Assembly (NCBI GenBank): GCA_019695115.1
Contig: JAIBAP010000038.1
Location: forward strand, 1 to 56,483
Length of the DNA: 56,483 nt
Source of the DNA: Caldilineales bacterium
GTDB lineage: Bacteria; Chloroflexota; Anaerolineae; J102
Direction of reading: 5' to 3'
Below, in pieces: positions 8,006-17,797 of the stretch. The notes below the pieces were generated by a model, which was not told the DNA's origin, ran no database searches, and saw only the letters and a list, made by a program, of their open reading frames with translations. The first letter of the stretch is position 1, and each line of letters starts with the position of its first letter. Made by a program: the position numbers and the translations under genes.

Positions 8006-9214
8006 TCAGCGATAATCGAAGACGACCTTGATCGCCCCACTCCGCTTGTCTTGGGCGGTCTTGATCGCCTCCTGCCATTTCGCCAGCGGGAAGCGATGGG
8101 TGATGAGGCCGTCGATGGTCAGCTTGCCCTGCCGCAGCAATTCGATCGCCAGGTCGAAGGTCTGCATCTGCCGGCCTTCCCATGTCTCCTGACCATGCGA
8201 GTTGAGTCCGATCAGGTTGACCTCCTGGTGCCACACCGGCGTCAGGTCGAGGCCAAGCGGCTTGAGCTTGATCCCGGCCAACACCACCGTACCCCCGGCC
8301 CGCGTCCAACGCAGACAATCTTGCAGGGTCGCGTCCGAGCCGACGCAATCGTACACCACATCGAAACCGCCCAGACACATCCGGCTGCCCATCATGCCCT
8401 CGTAGCGTTTGGCGCCGGTGATGTGGCTGGTGGCGCCATAGCCGTCGTCGCCATCGAAAAAGCCATCGGCGCCCAACTTCTGCGCCATCTGGCGTTGGTG
8501 GGGATAGCGCGCGGCGACAGTAATCTGGCAGTCGGGCGACAGCGCCCGCAGCGCCTGGACGACGTTGAGGCCGACGACGCCGCTGCCCAATACCAACGCC
8601 TTTTCGCCTGGTTCTGGCAGGCGGCGCAGGGCCGTGCGCACCCCCACCGCCAACGGTTCGACCAGCGCCGCCTGGTCGTCGCTCAGGTCATCGGGCACAG
8701 GATAGACTTCGGTCTCGTGAGCGGTGTAGCCATCGCCCCAGCCGCCGCCCACCCCGCGCGGCCCCAGCCCCAAAGAACCGTTCTCGCAAAGGATGTAATT
8801 GCCGGCGGCGCACTGCCGGCAGAGCGGCTCGATCTCCTGGCTGCGGCAGGTGGCGGCCTGGAAACGCGTGTGCATCATCGCCCGGTCGCCCACTTTGAAG
8901 CGCGTCACGCCCGGTTCGACCTCGGTCACGACGCTTAGCACCTCATGCCCCAGATAGTAGCGCGTGGTTCCGGGCAGCGCGGCCGGGCCGATCTTGGGGT
9001 CGGCCTCGACATTGAGCAGGGCGAGGTCGCTGGCGCAGATGCCGCAGACCCTGTTCTGCACGCGCAGCCAGCGCGGGCCGGGGAGCGCCGGTTCGGGCAG
9101 GTCTTCGCAGCGGACGGGCGAGAACGGCGCATAGACCACGCCCTTCCAAACCGGCTTCATGACCTTCACGGCCAGCATCTTGGGGATATTCTTATCGACG
9201 TAAATAGCTCTCAT
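8006..9214 (-). CDS. Zinc-dependent alcohol/threonine dehydrogenase family protein
   Basis: The protein has 402 residues of the medium-chain dehydrogenase family. The catalytic zinc site begins with CGICASD and GHEV. A cysteine cluster around CRQCAAGNYILCEN corresponds to the structural zinc loop. The NAD fold has VLGSGVVGLNVVQAL, and a C-terminal substrate-domain helix follows. The segment ending GLGPRGVGGGWGDGYTAHE is typical of glucose/threonine-dehydrogenase-like members. A strong TAAGGAG ribosome site lies about 8 bases before ATG 9214. It likely oxidises a sugar or secondary alcohol with NAD(P), and is the first gene of a pair with the NmrA-like protein. Confidence 0.85.
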   Translation of the reverse strand: MRAIYVDKNIPKMLAVKVMKPVWKGVVYAPFSPVRCEDLPEPALPGPRWLRVQNRVCGICASDLALLNVEADPKIGPAALPGTTRYYLGHEVLSVVTEVEPGVTRFKVGDRAMMHTRFQAATCRSQEIEPLCRQCAAGNYILCENGSLGLGPRGVGGGWGDGYTAHETEVYPVPDDLSDDQAALVEPLAVGVRTALRRLPEPGEKALVLGSGVVGLNVVQALRALSPDCQITVAARYPHQRQMAQKLGADGFFDGDDGYGATSHITGAKRYEGMMGSRMCLGGFDVVYDCVGSDATLQDCLRWTRAGGTVVLAGIKLKPLGLDLTPVWHQEVNLIGLNSHGQETWEGRQMQTFDLAIELLRQGKLTIDGLITHRFPLAKWQEAIKTAQDKRSGAIKVVFDYR

Positions 9215-9300
9215 CGGATTAGCTCCTTAAGGTTAAGGACAAGAATCATCGCGTTTTGCCACACAAAAGGACAAAACCAACCCGAACCACGCCATGCACA

Positions 9301-10545
9301 CTACTTCATCGCCTGTCTTGCCTGTTGCACGATGCTGCGAAAACTCAGGCTGGCGTTGGAAAGGAGCGTATCGGCGCGAAAGAAGCGCGCGGAGAGAAGG
9401 ATGAAGCCATCCGTCGTTGCCAGCAAACCAGCCAGGCTGACGGCCAGTTGCCAGGCCGGCACCTGCGTGATGGTCAGCCGGGCCACCATTGCCGTGGGCG
9501 CCGTGAGCGGGAAGAGGCTGAAGATCAGGGCCAGGCCGCCGTCGGGATTGGCGGTAAAGGCATTGTTCAGCCAGATGGGCAGGAGCAACGGCAACATGAC
9601 GATGAACGTAAACTGAGCGCCCTCGCGCATCGTCGGCGCTAAAGCGCCCAACGCCCCCAAGATCGAGGCATAGAGCAGATAGCCGAGCAAGAAATAGATG
9701 AGGATGGCAGCGATCATGCCCGTCGAGTAAGCAAGGCCCCCGGCTATCCCTGCGGCCGGCGCCCAACGCCCCAGTGCGACGCGGCTGCCACCCAGCCAAA
9801 CCGCCATCTGAAACAAGGCCACCAGGCTGAGGCCAAATACCTTGCCGAACATCAGCTGCTTAGGGTTCAGGCTGAGCAACAACACTTCGGCGGTGCGATT
9901 CTCCTTCTCTTTGGCCACGCTTTGCAGCATGAAACCGGCGCTCATGGTGATGATGAAAAAGAGGATGAACATCGCCACAAAAGGCGCCAGATAAGCGAAG
10001 GGGCCGCTGGCGGTCGATTCATCCTTTCTCCCTTCTTGCGGCGCCAGGTCCTCACTGACCACGGTTGCCAATGGGTGCAGCGCCCGCCCGGCCAGATTGG
10101 CATCGCCGAGCAGGTTGTAGGCGGCGACGTAGTCCAGTACGGGGGCGCCGCCGATGCTGCTGAAGATGCTGAACTGCCGTGCCACCTGTGTCACCTCACC
10201 GCTGGCCAGAAAGTCGGGCGGGATGAGATAGTAGTGGTCGATGAGGCCGCTGGCGACGGCGGCTTTTGCCGCCGTTTCATCCTCGAAACGGCGGAACTGT
10301 TGTTCAGGCACGCCCGGCGCCGGCTGCCGCAACAGGCCAGAGGCATCGATGAAGCCGCTGGGGGCGCTGAGGCTGCGTGTGAACACCGTCTGGGGGTCAT
10401 CCGAAAGCTCATTTCCCGCCAGGATCTGCGGCAACAACGCCAGGCCGATGATGAAAAGCGGAAAGACAAAGGTCATCAGCCAAAACGACCGCCGATTGAT
10501 GGTGGTGGTGATCTCGTTCTTCATCACCAACAGGATGTTGTGCAT
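9301..10545 (-). CDS. ABC-2/NatB-type transporter permease (second)
   Basis: The protein has 414 residues. One N-terminal membrane segment (FWLMTFVFPLFIIGLALL) is followed by a large extracytoplasmic loop of about 150 residues and then five or so C-terminal membrane segments. The cytoplasmic motif KEKENRTAEVLLLSLNPKQL is the NatB-family hallmark next to the ATPase contact region. It lies 12 bases after the first permease and shares its layout, so the operon probably makes a heterodimeric exporter (ATPase plus two related permeases). NatAB-type systems export sodium, peptides or antibiotics; the substrate is not visible. Confidence 0.85.
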   Translation of the reverse strand: MHNILLVMKNEITTTINRRSFWLMTFVFPLFIIGLALLPQILAGNELSDDPQTVFTRSLSAPSGFIDASGLLRQPAPGVPEQQFRRFEDETAAKAAVASGLIDHYYLIPPDFLASGEVTQVARQFSIFSSIGGAPVLDYVAAYNLLGDANLAGRALHPLATVVSEDLAPQEGRKDESTASGPFAYLAPFVAMFILFFIITMSAGFMLQSVAKEKENRTAEVLLLSLNPKQLMFGKVFGLSLVALFQMAVWLGGSRVALGRWAPAAGIAGGLAYSTGMIAAILIYFLLGYLLYASILGALGALAPTMREGAQFTFIVMLPLLLPIWLNNAFTANPDGGLALIFSLFPLTAPTAMVARLTITQVPAWQLAVSLAGLLATTDGFILLSARFFRADTLLSNASLSFRSIVQQARQAMK

Positions 10546-10557
10546 TGCCTCGAACTC

Positions 10558-11752
10558 CTACCCTGCCCGGCGCGCTCGTCGGCGCCGCCAGAGCGATGCC
10601 CCCGCCGTCTGTCCATAGCGCAGCATTCCCATACGAAAGACGCGGGCGGCGATGAAAACACTGCCGGCCGCAGAAAGCACCAAGATACTCCAACTCAGCG
10701 CCAACTGCCAGGCCGGGATAGAGGTGGCGCCCCAACGCATGGCAATCGTGATAAAGGCCGTGGTCGGGAACAACGTCATGCCCACCATCAAAGGGCTGTC
10801 GGGCTGGGTGAACAGGAAAATGATGAAGAAAAACGGCAGGGTGAACAGGATATTCACCACCCCGGCGATTTGTTGGCCCTGTTGCTGGTCGGGCGCCAGG
10901 CTGCCCAATGTGGTCATCAGGCCAGCAACGAGGGCGTAGGTGGGCAGGAAGTAGAGGAAGATGATCCCCGCCAGGGCCCAGGTTGGCCGGATCGAAGCAA
11001 GCCAGTCGAGATGACGGGCAGCGACGAGCACGGCTGCGGCCAACACCGCCAACCAGAGCGCCACCTGGCTCAGCGCCACTGCCATCAGCCCGATCGCTTT
11101 GCCGCCCACCAACTGGCCCGGCGACAGCGATGTGAACAGGACTTCGACGGTGCGACTCTCTTTTTCGGTGGTGACGGCGCGCAGCATGTAACCGGCCGAC
11201 CCCATGACGATGAAAACGAAGAACAGGCCGACAACAAGAGGCAGCAAGAAGTTGCCGACATCGTTCTCGCCGCTGTACCGCTTACCATCGAGCGAACGCA
11301 GCGTCAGGTTCAAGCCTGCCGACAAACGTTTCTGCACCGCTTCTGGCTGACCTGCCAGCAAACCCAGGCGCACCACCTGCTCGAACTGATCCTGAGCCGC
11401 GCTGGAGGGCGGATCGCGCCAGTAATAGAGATGCGCCTGCCCGTTCATCCCATAATCTGGCGGCAGCAGATAGTAGCCCTGGATCTCGCCCGCAGCCAGC
11501 GCCGACCGAGCTGCCGACTCAGAGGCATAGGCCCGGAGGGAGAAATCGCCGGCCGAATTCAGGACGCCGGAGGTGAGCAGGCCTGACTGATCGACATAGC
11601 CAAGCGGTCGGGCTTCTTCCTCGTGGCGGATGGCAATGAGGGCGCTGATCACGATTACAGCCACAATCAGCAGCGGCACGGCCAGCGTTGCCACCAGAAA
11701 CGAACGCCTGCGCACCTGGTTCAGATACTCGGCCCTTGCCACCAGCCAGGCT

Positions 11753-11760
<8 letters not shown>
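10558..11760 (-). CDS. ABC-2/NatB-type transporter permease (first)
   Basis: The protein has 400 residues from GTG 11760 (VAKAWLVARAEYLNQVRRRSF). The GTG overlaps the ATPase stop codon by eight bases (GTGGCTAA), implying translational coupling; further-upstream starts would read antisense-like sequence inside the ATPase gene. It is built like its neighbour: N-terminal anchor FLVATLAVPLLIVAVIVI, a large outside loop, the motif TEKESRTVEVLFTSLSPGQL, and a C-terminal membrane bundle. The two permeases are diverged paralogues expected to pair as a heterodimer. Confidence 0.85.
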
Positions 11761-12679
<919 letters not shown>

Positions 12680-12872
12680 GGTTGTCGTGCGTTCGGCTGG
12701 GGCGGCGGGCGCGGTGGTGAGGGCGGTGGTGGTTAGGGCATGGGCAGGGTGCGACCCCATTGTGGCATGGGCGCAGTGATATGGCAAGCCGGGTATGGAC
12801 TTCGAGCACAGATTGGCTACAATGGGGCCGACGAGCACCCCACCCCCCACCGCAGCGCCTGGCCCCACTACC

Positions 12873-13667
12873 ATGACTACCACCATCGCCCTCGCCGGCA
12901 AAGGCGGGGTCGGCAAGACGACCCTCGCCGGCCTCATCGTTCGCTATCTGGCCGAGTCACAGCCCGACCCCATCCTGGCCATCGACGCCGACCCCAGCAG
13001 CAACCTGAACATGGTGCTGGGCCTGGAACTGGGCTGGACGGTCGGCGACATCCGTGAAGATCTGCTGTCGCAGGTCAAGCAGTCGTTGACGGCCGGCGGC
13101 GCCGCCATGGGCAGCCTGCCGGGCGGGCGCACGAAGCGCGACTATCTGGACTACGAGGTGCGCAATGCCGTGGCCGAAGGCAGCCGTTTCGATCTGATTG
13201 CCATGGGGCGCTCGGAGGGGCCGGGCTGCTATTGCGCGGTCAACCACAACCTGCGCGAGGTGGTGGACGCCATCAGCAAGCACTATCGCTACGTGGTCAT
13301 CGACAACGAGGCGGGGATGGAGCACCTGAGCCGGCGGACGACGCGCGATGTGCAGCACTTGATCGTGGTTTCGGACCCCAGCCAGCGCGGGTTGGTGGCG
13401 GCGCAGCGCATCGCCGGCTTCCGCCACGAGTTGGATATCGATATCGAGAACACCTGGCTCGTGCTCAATCGCGCCCCTCGCCAGCTGCCGGCCGAGCTAA
13501 CGGCCTTCATCCACACGCTCGACTTTCCCCTGCTGGGCGTCGTCCCCCAGGACGCCGATGTGACCGAGTTCGACGCCGGTGGCCGCCCGCTGGTGGAGAT
13601 CGACGGTGGTTCGGCGGTGTATCGGGCGGTGGGGGAGATGATGGCGCAGCTACTGCCGCGTGCGTAA
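12873..13667 (+). CDS. CooC-like MinD/ParA-family ATPase (nickel insertion, CODH maturation type)
   Basis: The protein has 264 residues from ATG 12873. A deviant Walker A with signature Lys, GKGGVGKTT (9-17), is followed by AIDADPSSNLNMVLG and the later VIDNEAGMEHLSRR. The paired cysteines in GPGCYCAVNHNLREV (C119 and C121) match the Cys-x-Cys metal site at the dimer interface of CooC. CooC uses ATP to help insert nickel into carbon monoxide dehydrogenase, and AcsF/CooC relatives serve acetyl-CoA synthase. No CODH gene is in the window. The nearest one-carbon gene is the formate dehydrogenase about 1.8 kb downstream, which fits a Wood-Ljungdahl setting but does not prove it. Confidence 0.85.
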   Translation: MTTTIALAGKGGVGKTTLAGLIVRYLAESQPDPILAIDADPSSNLNMVLGLELGWTVGDIREDLLSQVKQSLTAGGAAMGSLPGGRTKRDYLDYEVRNAVAEGSRFDLIAMGRSEGPGCYCAVNHNLREVVDAISKHYRYVVIDNEAGMEHLSRRTTRDVQHLIVVSDPSQRGLVAAQRIAGFRHELDIDIENTWLVLNRAPRQLPAELTAFIHTLDFPLLGVVPQDADVTEFDAGGRPLVEIDGGSAVYRAVGEMMAQLLPRA

Positions 13668-13875
13668 ACGGCAGAAGTGCTGGCCCACCCGGACGCTCTG
13701 ACGGCTTTGTTGCAGAGTAGGTGGCAGTCAGGGTAAACTGGGTGCCTTTAGTTCAGGCATAGCTTCCACCAACGGTGTTGGCTTCCACTGCGCAGGTATG
13801 TTTCTTCACCGTTTCGTGTTCGATTTCATCCAAAATGATCATTTATCACATTTCTCGCAAACAGGGAGAAGAATC

Positions 13876-14508
13876 ATGATTAACAACAAAACTCCACGCC
13901 TTCTTGCAGGCATCATGCTAGTGGCAGTCTGCCTCTTAATTCCCACGCGTTCACAATCCGACTCTGAAGCGACACCCACTTACGGCGAGATGACAGGCAA
14001 TGGAGCACCAGGGGGACAATTCAAGAAACAAGGAGTCAAGTACCAGTACAACCTGGCCAGGGCAGTGATGGGCATACCTGCATGGAATGGTTCACGATGG
14101 CCGGTCCATTTCAAGGTCTCATCGTTCATTCTTGGGGCTCAGGAAGGTTATCGGGTTGCATTTGGCGGCTCACCGCTAATCAAGACTATTAACGGTGTTC
14201 TCACATGGGATCCTGAGAATGAGAAGACTACCTATCCTTTAGATCGTAAGACCAAAGCTGTTAGTCGCACGGCGGCATGTAAGACAGCTGACAATAGGTG
14301 GCTGTACCTTGTCGCAGCCCGTGATGTGAATGTTGACTCACTGCTCAGCTTCTTTGGAGCAGTAGGCTGCGTTGCCGGAATGGAATTCGATGGGGGGATG
14401 TCGACAACGTTGGTATATCTCGGTACCGTGAAGGAGCGATCCGTGCTTTTCCCCGTTGGTGGTGGACGACCGATTGGGACAGGACTCGTTGTCTGGCGTG
14501 CCCCGTAA
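13876..14508 (+). CDS. Secreted phosphodiester glycosidase-like (NAGPA/DUF2233-type) protein
   Basis: The protein has 210 residues from ATG 13876, which has AGGGAGAAG upstream; an earlier in-frame ATG at 13798 would spoil the signal peptide. Residues 1-33 form a signal peptide (LLAGIMLVAVCLLIP core). The C-terminal half has AARDVNVDSLLSFFGAVGC and AGMEFDGGMSTTLVYLG, the LDGGGSTTL-type active-site motif of phosphodiester glycosidases that uncover GlcNAc-phosphodiesters. The N-terminal part is short for the family and could be divergent or reduced. Base composition is clearly lower in GC than the neighbours, and the downstream region holds mobile-like repeats, so recent acquisition is plausible. 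Confidence 0.7.
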   Translation: MINNKTPRLLAGIMLVAVCLLIPTRSQSDSEATPTYGEMTGNGAPGGQFKKQGVKYQYNLARAVMGIPAWNGSRWPVHFKVSSFILGAQEGYRVAFGGSPLIKTINGVLTWDPENEKTTYPLDRKTKAVSRTAACKTADNRWLYLVAARDVNVDSLLSFFGAVGCVAGMEFDGGMSTTLVYLGTVKERSVLFPVGGGRPIGTGLVVWRAP

Positions 14509-14545
14509 AAGCGTGTGTACAAACAGAACACTGGGACGGAAGAAA

Positions 14546-14580
14546 GAGGTCATCGAGGTTTCGACAACCTCGACGGCCTC
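14546..14580 (+). terminator. Hairpin after the glycosidase-like gene
   Basis: GAGGTCATCGAGGTT pairs with AACCTCGACGGCCTC around TCGAC, a 15-bp stem with G-T wobbles, 37 bases after the stop codon. It is followed by the pyrimidine-rich TTCTCCTCT, not a clean T-run, so terminator strength is uncertain. Confidence 0.6.
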
Positions 14581-14795
14581 TTCTCCTCTATTGGCAAGAA
14601 CATACAAAGATGTCAATAAAGCGAATTGAGGAGCTAGAATGCTATCTTTGGAAAAACAAGAACGCTATCGCAATATATATAAGCAAATCAATCATAACTG
14701 GCGATCTTCGGTCGAAATCTTTGCCGAACTGGCTCATCAGCCAGGGCTTTCCGGTTCTCATATCCACTGAGTCGTAAAGCGTCAGAGTGCTAATT

Positions 14796-15026
14796 ATGTC
14801 ATGCTGAGTGAAACGAAGCATCTGCGGGTCGATCACACAAGGTTGTTGCAGAGGAATTCCAGCGAAGCATCCATTCGCTACGCTCAGGACAGGTTCTCGC
14901 GTGGGCCATCCAAATCTCATGAATTGTATGATGCCTTTCCGTTAGTGCTGACCTAAGACGCGCGAGATGCTTCGCTGGTATGGTCTTCACCATGTAAGTT
15001 GGCCGATTGACCCGCTCAGCATGACA
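14796..15026. mobile_element. MITE-like element with TGTCATGCTGAG terminal inverted repeats
   Basis: The 231-bp segment begins TGTCATGCTGAG and ends with the exact complement CTCAGCATGACA. Further inside, CGAAGCATC on the left is matched by GATGCTTCG on the right. There is no coding capacity. The TGTCATNCTGAGCGAAGCGAAG kind of sequence is a familiar dispersed intergenic repeat in several bacterial phyla; calling this copy mobile is inference. Confidence 0.65.
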
Positions 15027-15296
15027 CACTATCGAGGAGTTCTCTTGCATCAAATGAGAAACGGAAAGCCCTGACTTATATTGCATTTAATGATGTATTA
15101 TTCCGCTTTTCGGTATTTATGGAGAGATTTATCAGAAGAGAAAATAAGATACATATTGTTGGCGATTTTCGCAAGATATGATCATTATTGTGTAATTGAG
15201 GCAGGTGAAGTTCGGAGTTGAGGACGAAATAGGAACTTGTTTCATATTGCCAAAAAATCGAATATGCTTGCCAAAACAGTAAGTTTTCACATGAGG

Positions 15297-15388
15297 GGTG
15301 CGACGCACTTCGCGAGCGTAAACGACTCGGGTTTCAGCACAATGTAGGTCATGAAGTCGTTCAAAGCGCGTCGCACCTGAACTGATAC
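15297..15388. repeat. Dispersed 92-bp palindromic element, copy A
   Basis: It starts GGTGCGACGCACTT and near its end has AAAGCGCGTCGCACC followed by TGAACTGATAC. The copy at 42469-42560 differs at only about 7 of 92 positions. The terminal inverted repeats enclose a conserved interior with GACTCGGGTTTCAG and TGAAGTCG. It ends 62 bases before the formate dehydrogenase start, so it could act in its leader or promoter. Confidence 0.88.
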
Positions 15389-15450
15389 CCAAAACACAAC
15401 CTGGAATCAATTGCTTTCGCATCACGCTCCCATTTACCACGACATCGACG

Positions 15451-17589
15451 ATGAACAACACCCGCCTCGTTCCCACCACCTGCCCCTTCTGCGGCGTCGG
15501 CTGCCAGATTCAACTCAATATCCAGGATGATCGCATCATCCGCGTGACGACCGACTTCGACATGGCCCCGAACTATGGCAAGCTTTGCGTCAAGGGGCGC
15601 TTCGGCACGGATTTCGTCCATCACCCCACGCGGCTGAAGAAACCGCTGATCCGCAAGGACATCGTGCCCGGCCAACCCTTTGGCAAGGCCCGCCGCGCCG
15701 TCTCGCTGGCCGCAGACTATCGCGAGGCCACGTGGGATGAGGCGCTCGACCTGATCGCCGACCAATTGGTGGCCATCTACCGGCAGTCGGGCGGGGACGC
15801 ACTGGGCACCTATTGCTGCGCCAAGGCCACCAACGAAGACAACTACATCTTCCAGAAGCTGTTCCGCACCATCTTCGGCACCAACAATGTCGATCACTGC
15901 TCGCGGCTGTGCCATGCCGGCTCGGTGGCGGGGCTGATGCGCACCATCGGCTCGGCGGCCATGTCCAACAGCATCGAGGAGATGGAGACTCTCGACACCT
16001 TCCTCGTCACCGGCTCCAACACCACCGAAAACCACCCCGTCATCGCCCTCAGCCTGAAGAAAGCGGTGGAGCGCGGGGCCAAATTGATCGTGGTTGATCC
16101 GCGCCACATCGAACTGGTCGATTATGCCGCCCTCTGGCTGCAACAGCGACCGGGGACGGATGTGGCCGTCTTCCACGCCATGGCCAACGTCATCGTCAGC
16201 GAGAAACTGTACGACGCCGACTACATCGCCAGGCATACCGAAGGCTTCGAGGCCTACGCCGCCACCCTGGCGCCCTTCACGCCCGCATGGGCCGAGGGCG
16301 TGAGCGGCGTCCCCGCCGCCAAGATCCGGCAGGCGGCGCGCATGTACGCGCAGGCAGAGACGGCGGCGCTCTATTGGGGCATGGGCATCAGCCAGAGCAC
16401 GCACGGGGCCGACAACGCCACGGCGCTCGTCAACCTGGCCATGATGTGCGGGCATCTGGGCAAATACGGCGGCGGTCTGAATCCGTTGCGCGGACAGAAC
16501 AACGTTCAGGGCTGCTCGGATATGGGCGGGCTGCCCAACGTCCTGCCCGGCTACCGCTTCCTCACCGACCCGGCCGTCCGTCAGCAATTCGAACAAGCCT
16601 GGGGGAGGCCGATCAAGCCCACGCCCGGCCTGACCGCGGTGGAGATGGTGCACGCCGCCGACCGCGGCGACATCCGCGCCATCTATGTCATGGGCGAAGA
16701 CCCCATGACCTCGGAGCCAAACCTGAATCACGCCCATCACGCCCTGGAAAAGCTCGATTTGCTGGTGATCCAGGACATCTTCGCCAACGAGACGGCGCTG
16801 TACGGGCATGTCATCCTGCCGGCGGCCAGCTTCGCCGAGAAATCCGGCACCTTCACCAACACCGAACGCCGGGTGCAGCGAGTGCGGCCGGCCCTGCCCC
16901 CGCCCGGCGACGCTCGCCCCGACCTCGACATCCTCCTCGACCTGGCCCGCCGCCTAGAAGCGCGGCTCGGCATCCATGTGCAGCCGGGGTGGGATTACGC
17001 CGGCCCGGCCGAGGTCTGGGCCGAGGTGGGGCGGCTGGCGCCGGAATTTGCCGGCATCACCTACCAGCGGTTGGAGAAAGTCGGCATCCAGTATCCGTGC
17101 CACGATGAAGACCACCCCGGCACCGTCTGTCTGTTCATGGACGGGGTGCCGCTCGGCAAGGGCAAGTTCTGGCCGCTTGAGTTCCAGCCGCCGGTCGAGA
17201 CGCCCGACGAGGTCTACCCGCTCAATCTTTCCACCGGGCGCGTGCTCTATCATTGGCACGGCGGCACGCTCACCCGCCGCTCGGTCCTCAACGACATCTA
17301 CCCCGAACCCGTCGTCGAGGTCAATCCGGTCGATGCCCATGCCATCCCTGCCGTCACCGGCGACCTGGTGCGCATCGCCTCGCGGCGGGGCGAAGTGGTG
17401 GCCCGCGTCGAAGTCACCGACCGCTCGCCCATCGGCGCCGTCTTCTTGCCCTTCCATTTTGCCGAAGCCGCCGCCAACCTGCTCACGCTCGACGCACTCG
17501 ACCCCGCCGCCAAAATCCCCGATTTCAAGAACACCGCCGTCGCCATCACCCCGGCCGAGGAGCACGGCTGGAAGTTGGTGCTACAATGA
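15451..17589 (+). CDS. fdhA: Formate dehydrogenase-like molybdopterin oxidoreductase, catalytic subunit
   Basis: The protein has 712 residues. A [4Fe-4S] site is formed by C11, C14, C18 and C46 (CPFCGVGC then KLCVKG). The active-site pair reads LCHAGSV with Cys154-His155 where E. coli FdhF has selenocysteine-His, so this is a cysteine enzyme. Molybdopterin-binding parts include TGSNTTENHPV, GMGISQSTHG, RGQNNVQGCSDMG and the C-terminal dinucleotide domain ending in IPDFKNTAVAI. LPAASFAEKSGTFTNTERRVQ is typical of formate dehydrogenases. The length equals FdhF; the extra N-terminal iron-sulfur domains of NAD-linked FdhA are absent, and no electron-transfer subunit is adjacent. The nearby fdhD supports the formate dehydrogenase call over nitrate reductase. 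Confidence 0.88.
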   Translation: MNNTRLVPTTCPFCGVGCQIQLNIQDDRIIRVTTDFDMAPNYGKLCVKGRFGTDFVHHPTRLKKPLIRKDIVPGQPFGKARRAVSLAADYREATWDEALDLIADQLVAIYRQSGGDALGTYCCAKATNEDNYIFQKLFRTIFGTNNVDHCSRLCHAGSVAGLMRTIGSAAMSNSIEEMETLDTFLVTGSNTTENHPVIALSLKKAVERGAKLIVVDPRHIELVDYAALWLQQRPGTDVAVFHAMANVIVSEKLYDADYIARHTEGFEAYAATLAPFTPAWAEGVSGVPAAKIRQAARMYAQAETAALYWGMGISQSTHGADNATALVNLAMMCGHLGKYGGGLNPLRGQNNVQGCSDMGGLPNVLPGYRFLTDPAVRQQFEQAWGRPIKPTPGLTAVEMVHAADRGDIRAIYVMGEDPMTSEPNLNHAHHALEKLDLLVIQDIFANETALYGHVILPAASFAEKSGTFTNTERRVQRVRPALPPPGDARPDLDILLDLARRLEARLGIHVQPGWDYAGPAEVWAEVGRLAPEFAGITYQRLEKVGIQYPCHDEDHPGTVCLFMDGVPLGKGKFWPLEFQPPVETPDEVYPLNLSTGRVLYHWHGGTLTRRSVLNDIYPEPVVEVNPVDAHAIPAVTGDLVRIASRRGEVVARVEVTDRSPIGAVFLPFHFAEAAANLLTLDALDPAAKIPDFKNTAVAITPAEEHGWKLVLQ

Positions 17590-17617
17590 GACATTTTGAT
17601 CACTAGAGGTAGGTTCT

Positions 17618-17797
17618 ATGCGACAGATCGTGATCTATCCCGGCGAGGATGATTATTGGGTGGTCGAATGCCCCAGTTTGCCGGGCTGCATCAGCCAGGA
17701 TCGGACGAAAGAGGAAGCCATTGCCAACGCAAAGGAGGCTATCCGGCTCACCATCGCCGTCCTTGAGGAAGATCATCTCCCTGTTCCTTATGCTTAA
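17618..17797 (+). CDS. HicB-like small protein (orphan antitoxin fold)
   Basis: The protein has 59 residues from ATG 17618 to TAA 17797, beginning MRQIVIYPGEDDYWVVECP. The pattern of two strands, SLPGCISQDRTKEEAI and a following helix ending LPVP is that of the HicB partial RNase H-like fold. HicB normally neutralises the HicA mRNA interferase, but no HicA-like gene is adjacent on either side. The last eight bases overlap the fdhD start (ATGCTTAA), so it is translated in the same operon. It may be a solitary regulator or the remnant of a toxin-antitoxin pair. Confidence 0.75.
   Translation: MRQIVIYPGEDDYWVVECPSLPGCISQDRTKEEAIANAKEAIRLTIAVLEEDHLPVPYA

Larger units (their letters stand above)
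14509..15450. other. Low-GC gene-poor region with repeats
   Basis: No convincing gene lies in these 942 bases; short open frames lack ribosome sites and homology. The region holds a hairpin (14546-14580), a 231-bp palindromic-ended segment (14796-15026), an AT-rich stretch (about 15080-15290) and the dispersed 92-bp element (15297-15388). The promoter for the formate dehydrogenase gene should lie near its 3' end. Confidence 0.8.

Noticed and set aside
12680-12937. Long N-terminal extension of the NatA ATPase
   Set aside because: The extension has no ABC similarity, crosses the divergent promoter region and the CooC start; ATG 12679 begins the known domain.
14796-15026. Insertion sequence with transposase
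   Set aside because: The segment is 231 bp with no coding frame; at most a non-autonomous element.
15080-15290. Small genes in the AT-rich gap
   Set aside because: Frames are short, lack ribosome sites and run into the dispersed element; no family pattern was seen.
15900-15920. Selenocysteine formate dehydrogenase
   Set aside because: The active-site codon is TGC in LCHAGSV, not an in-frame TGA, and the frame is open throughout.
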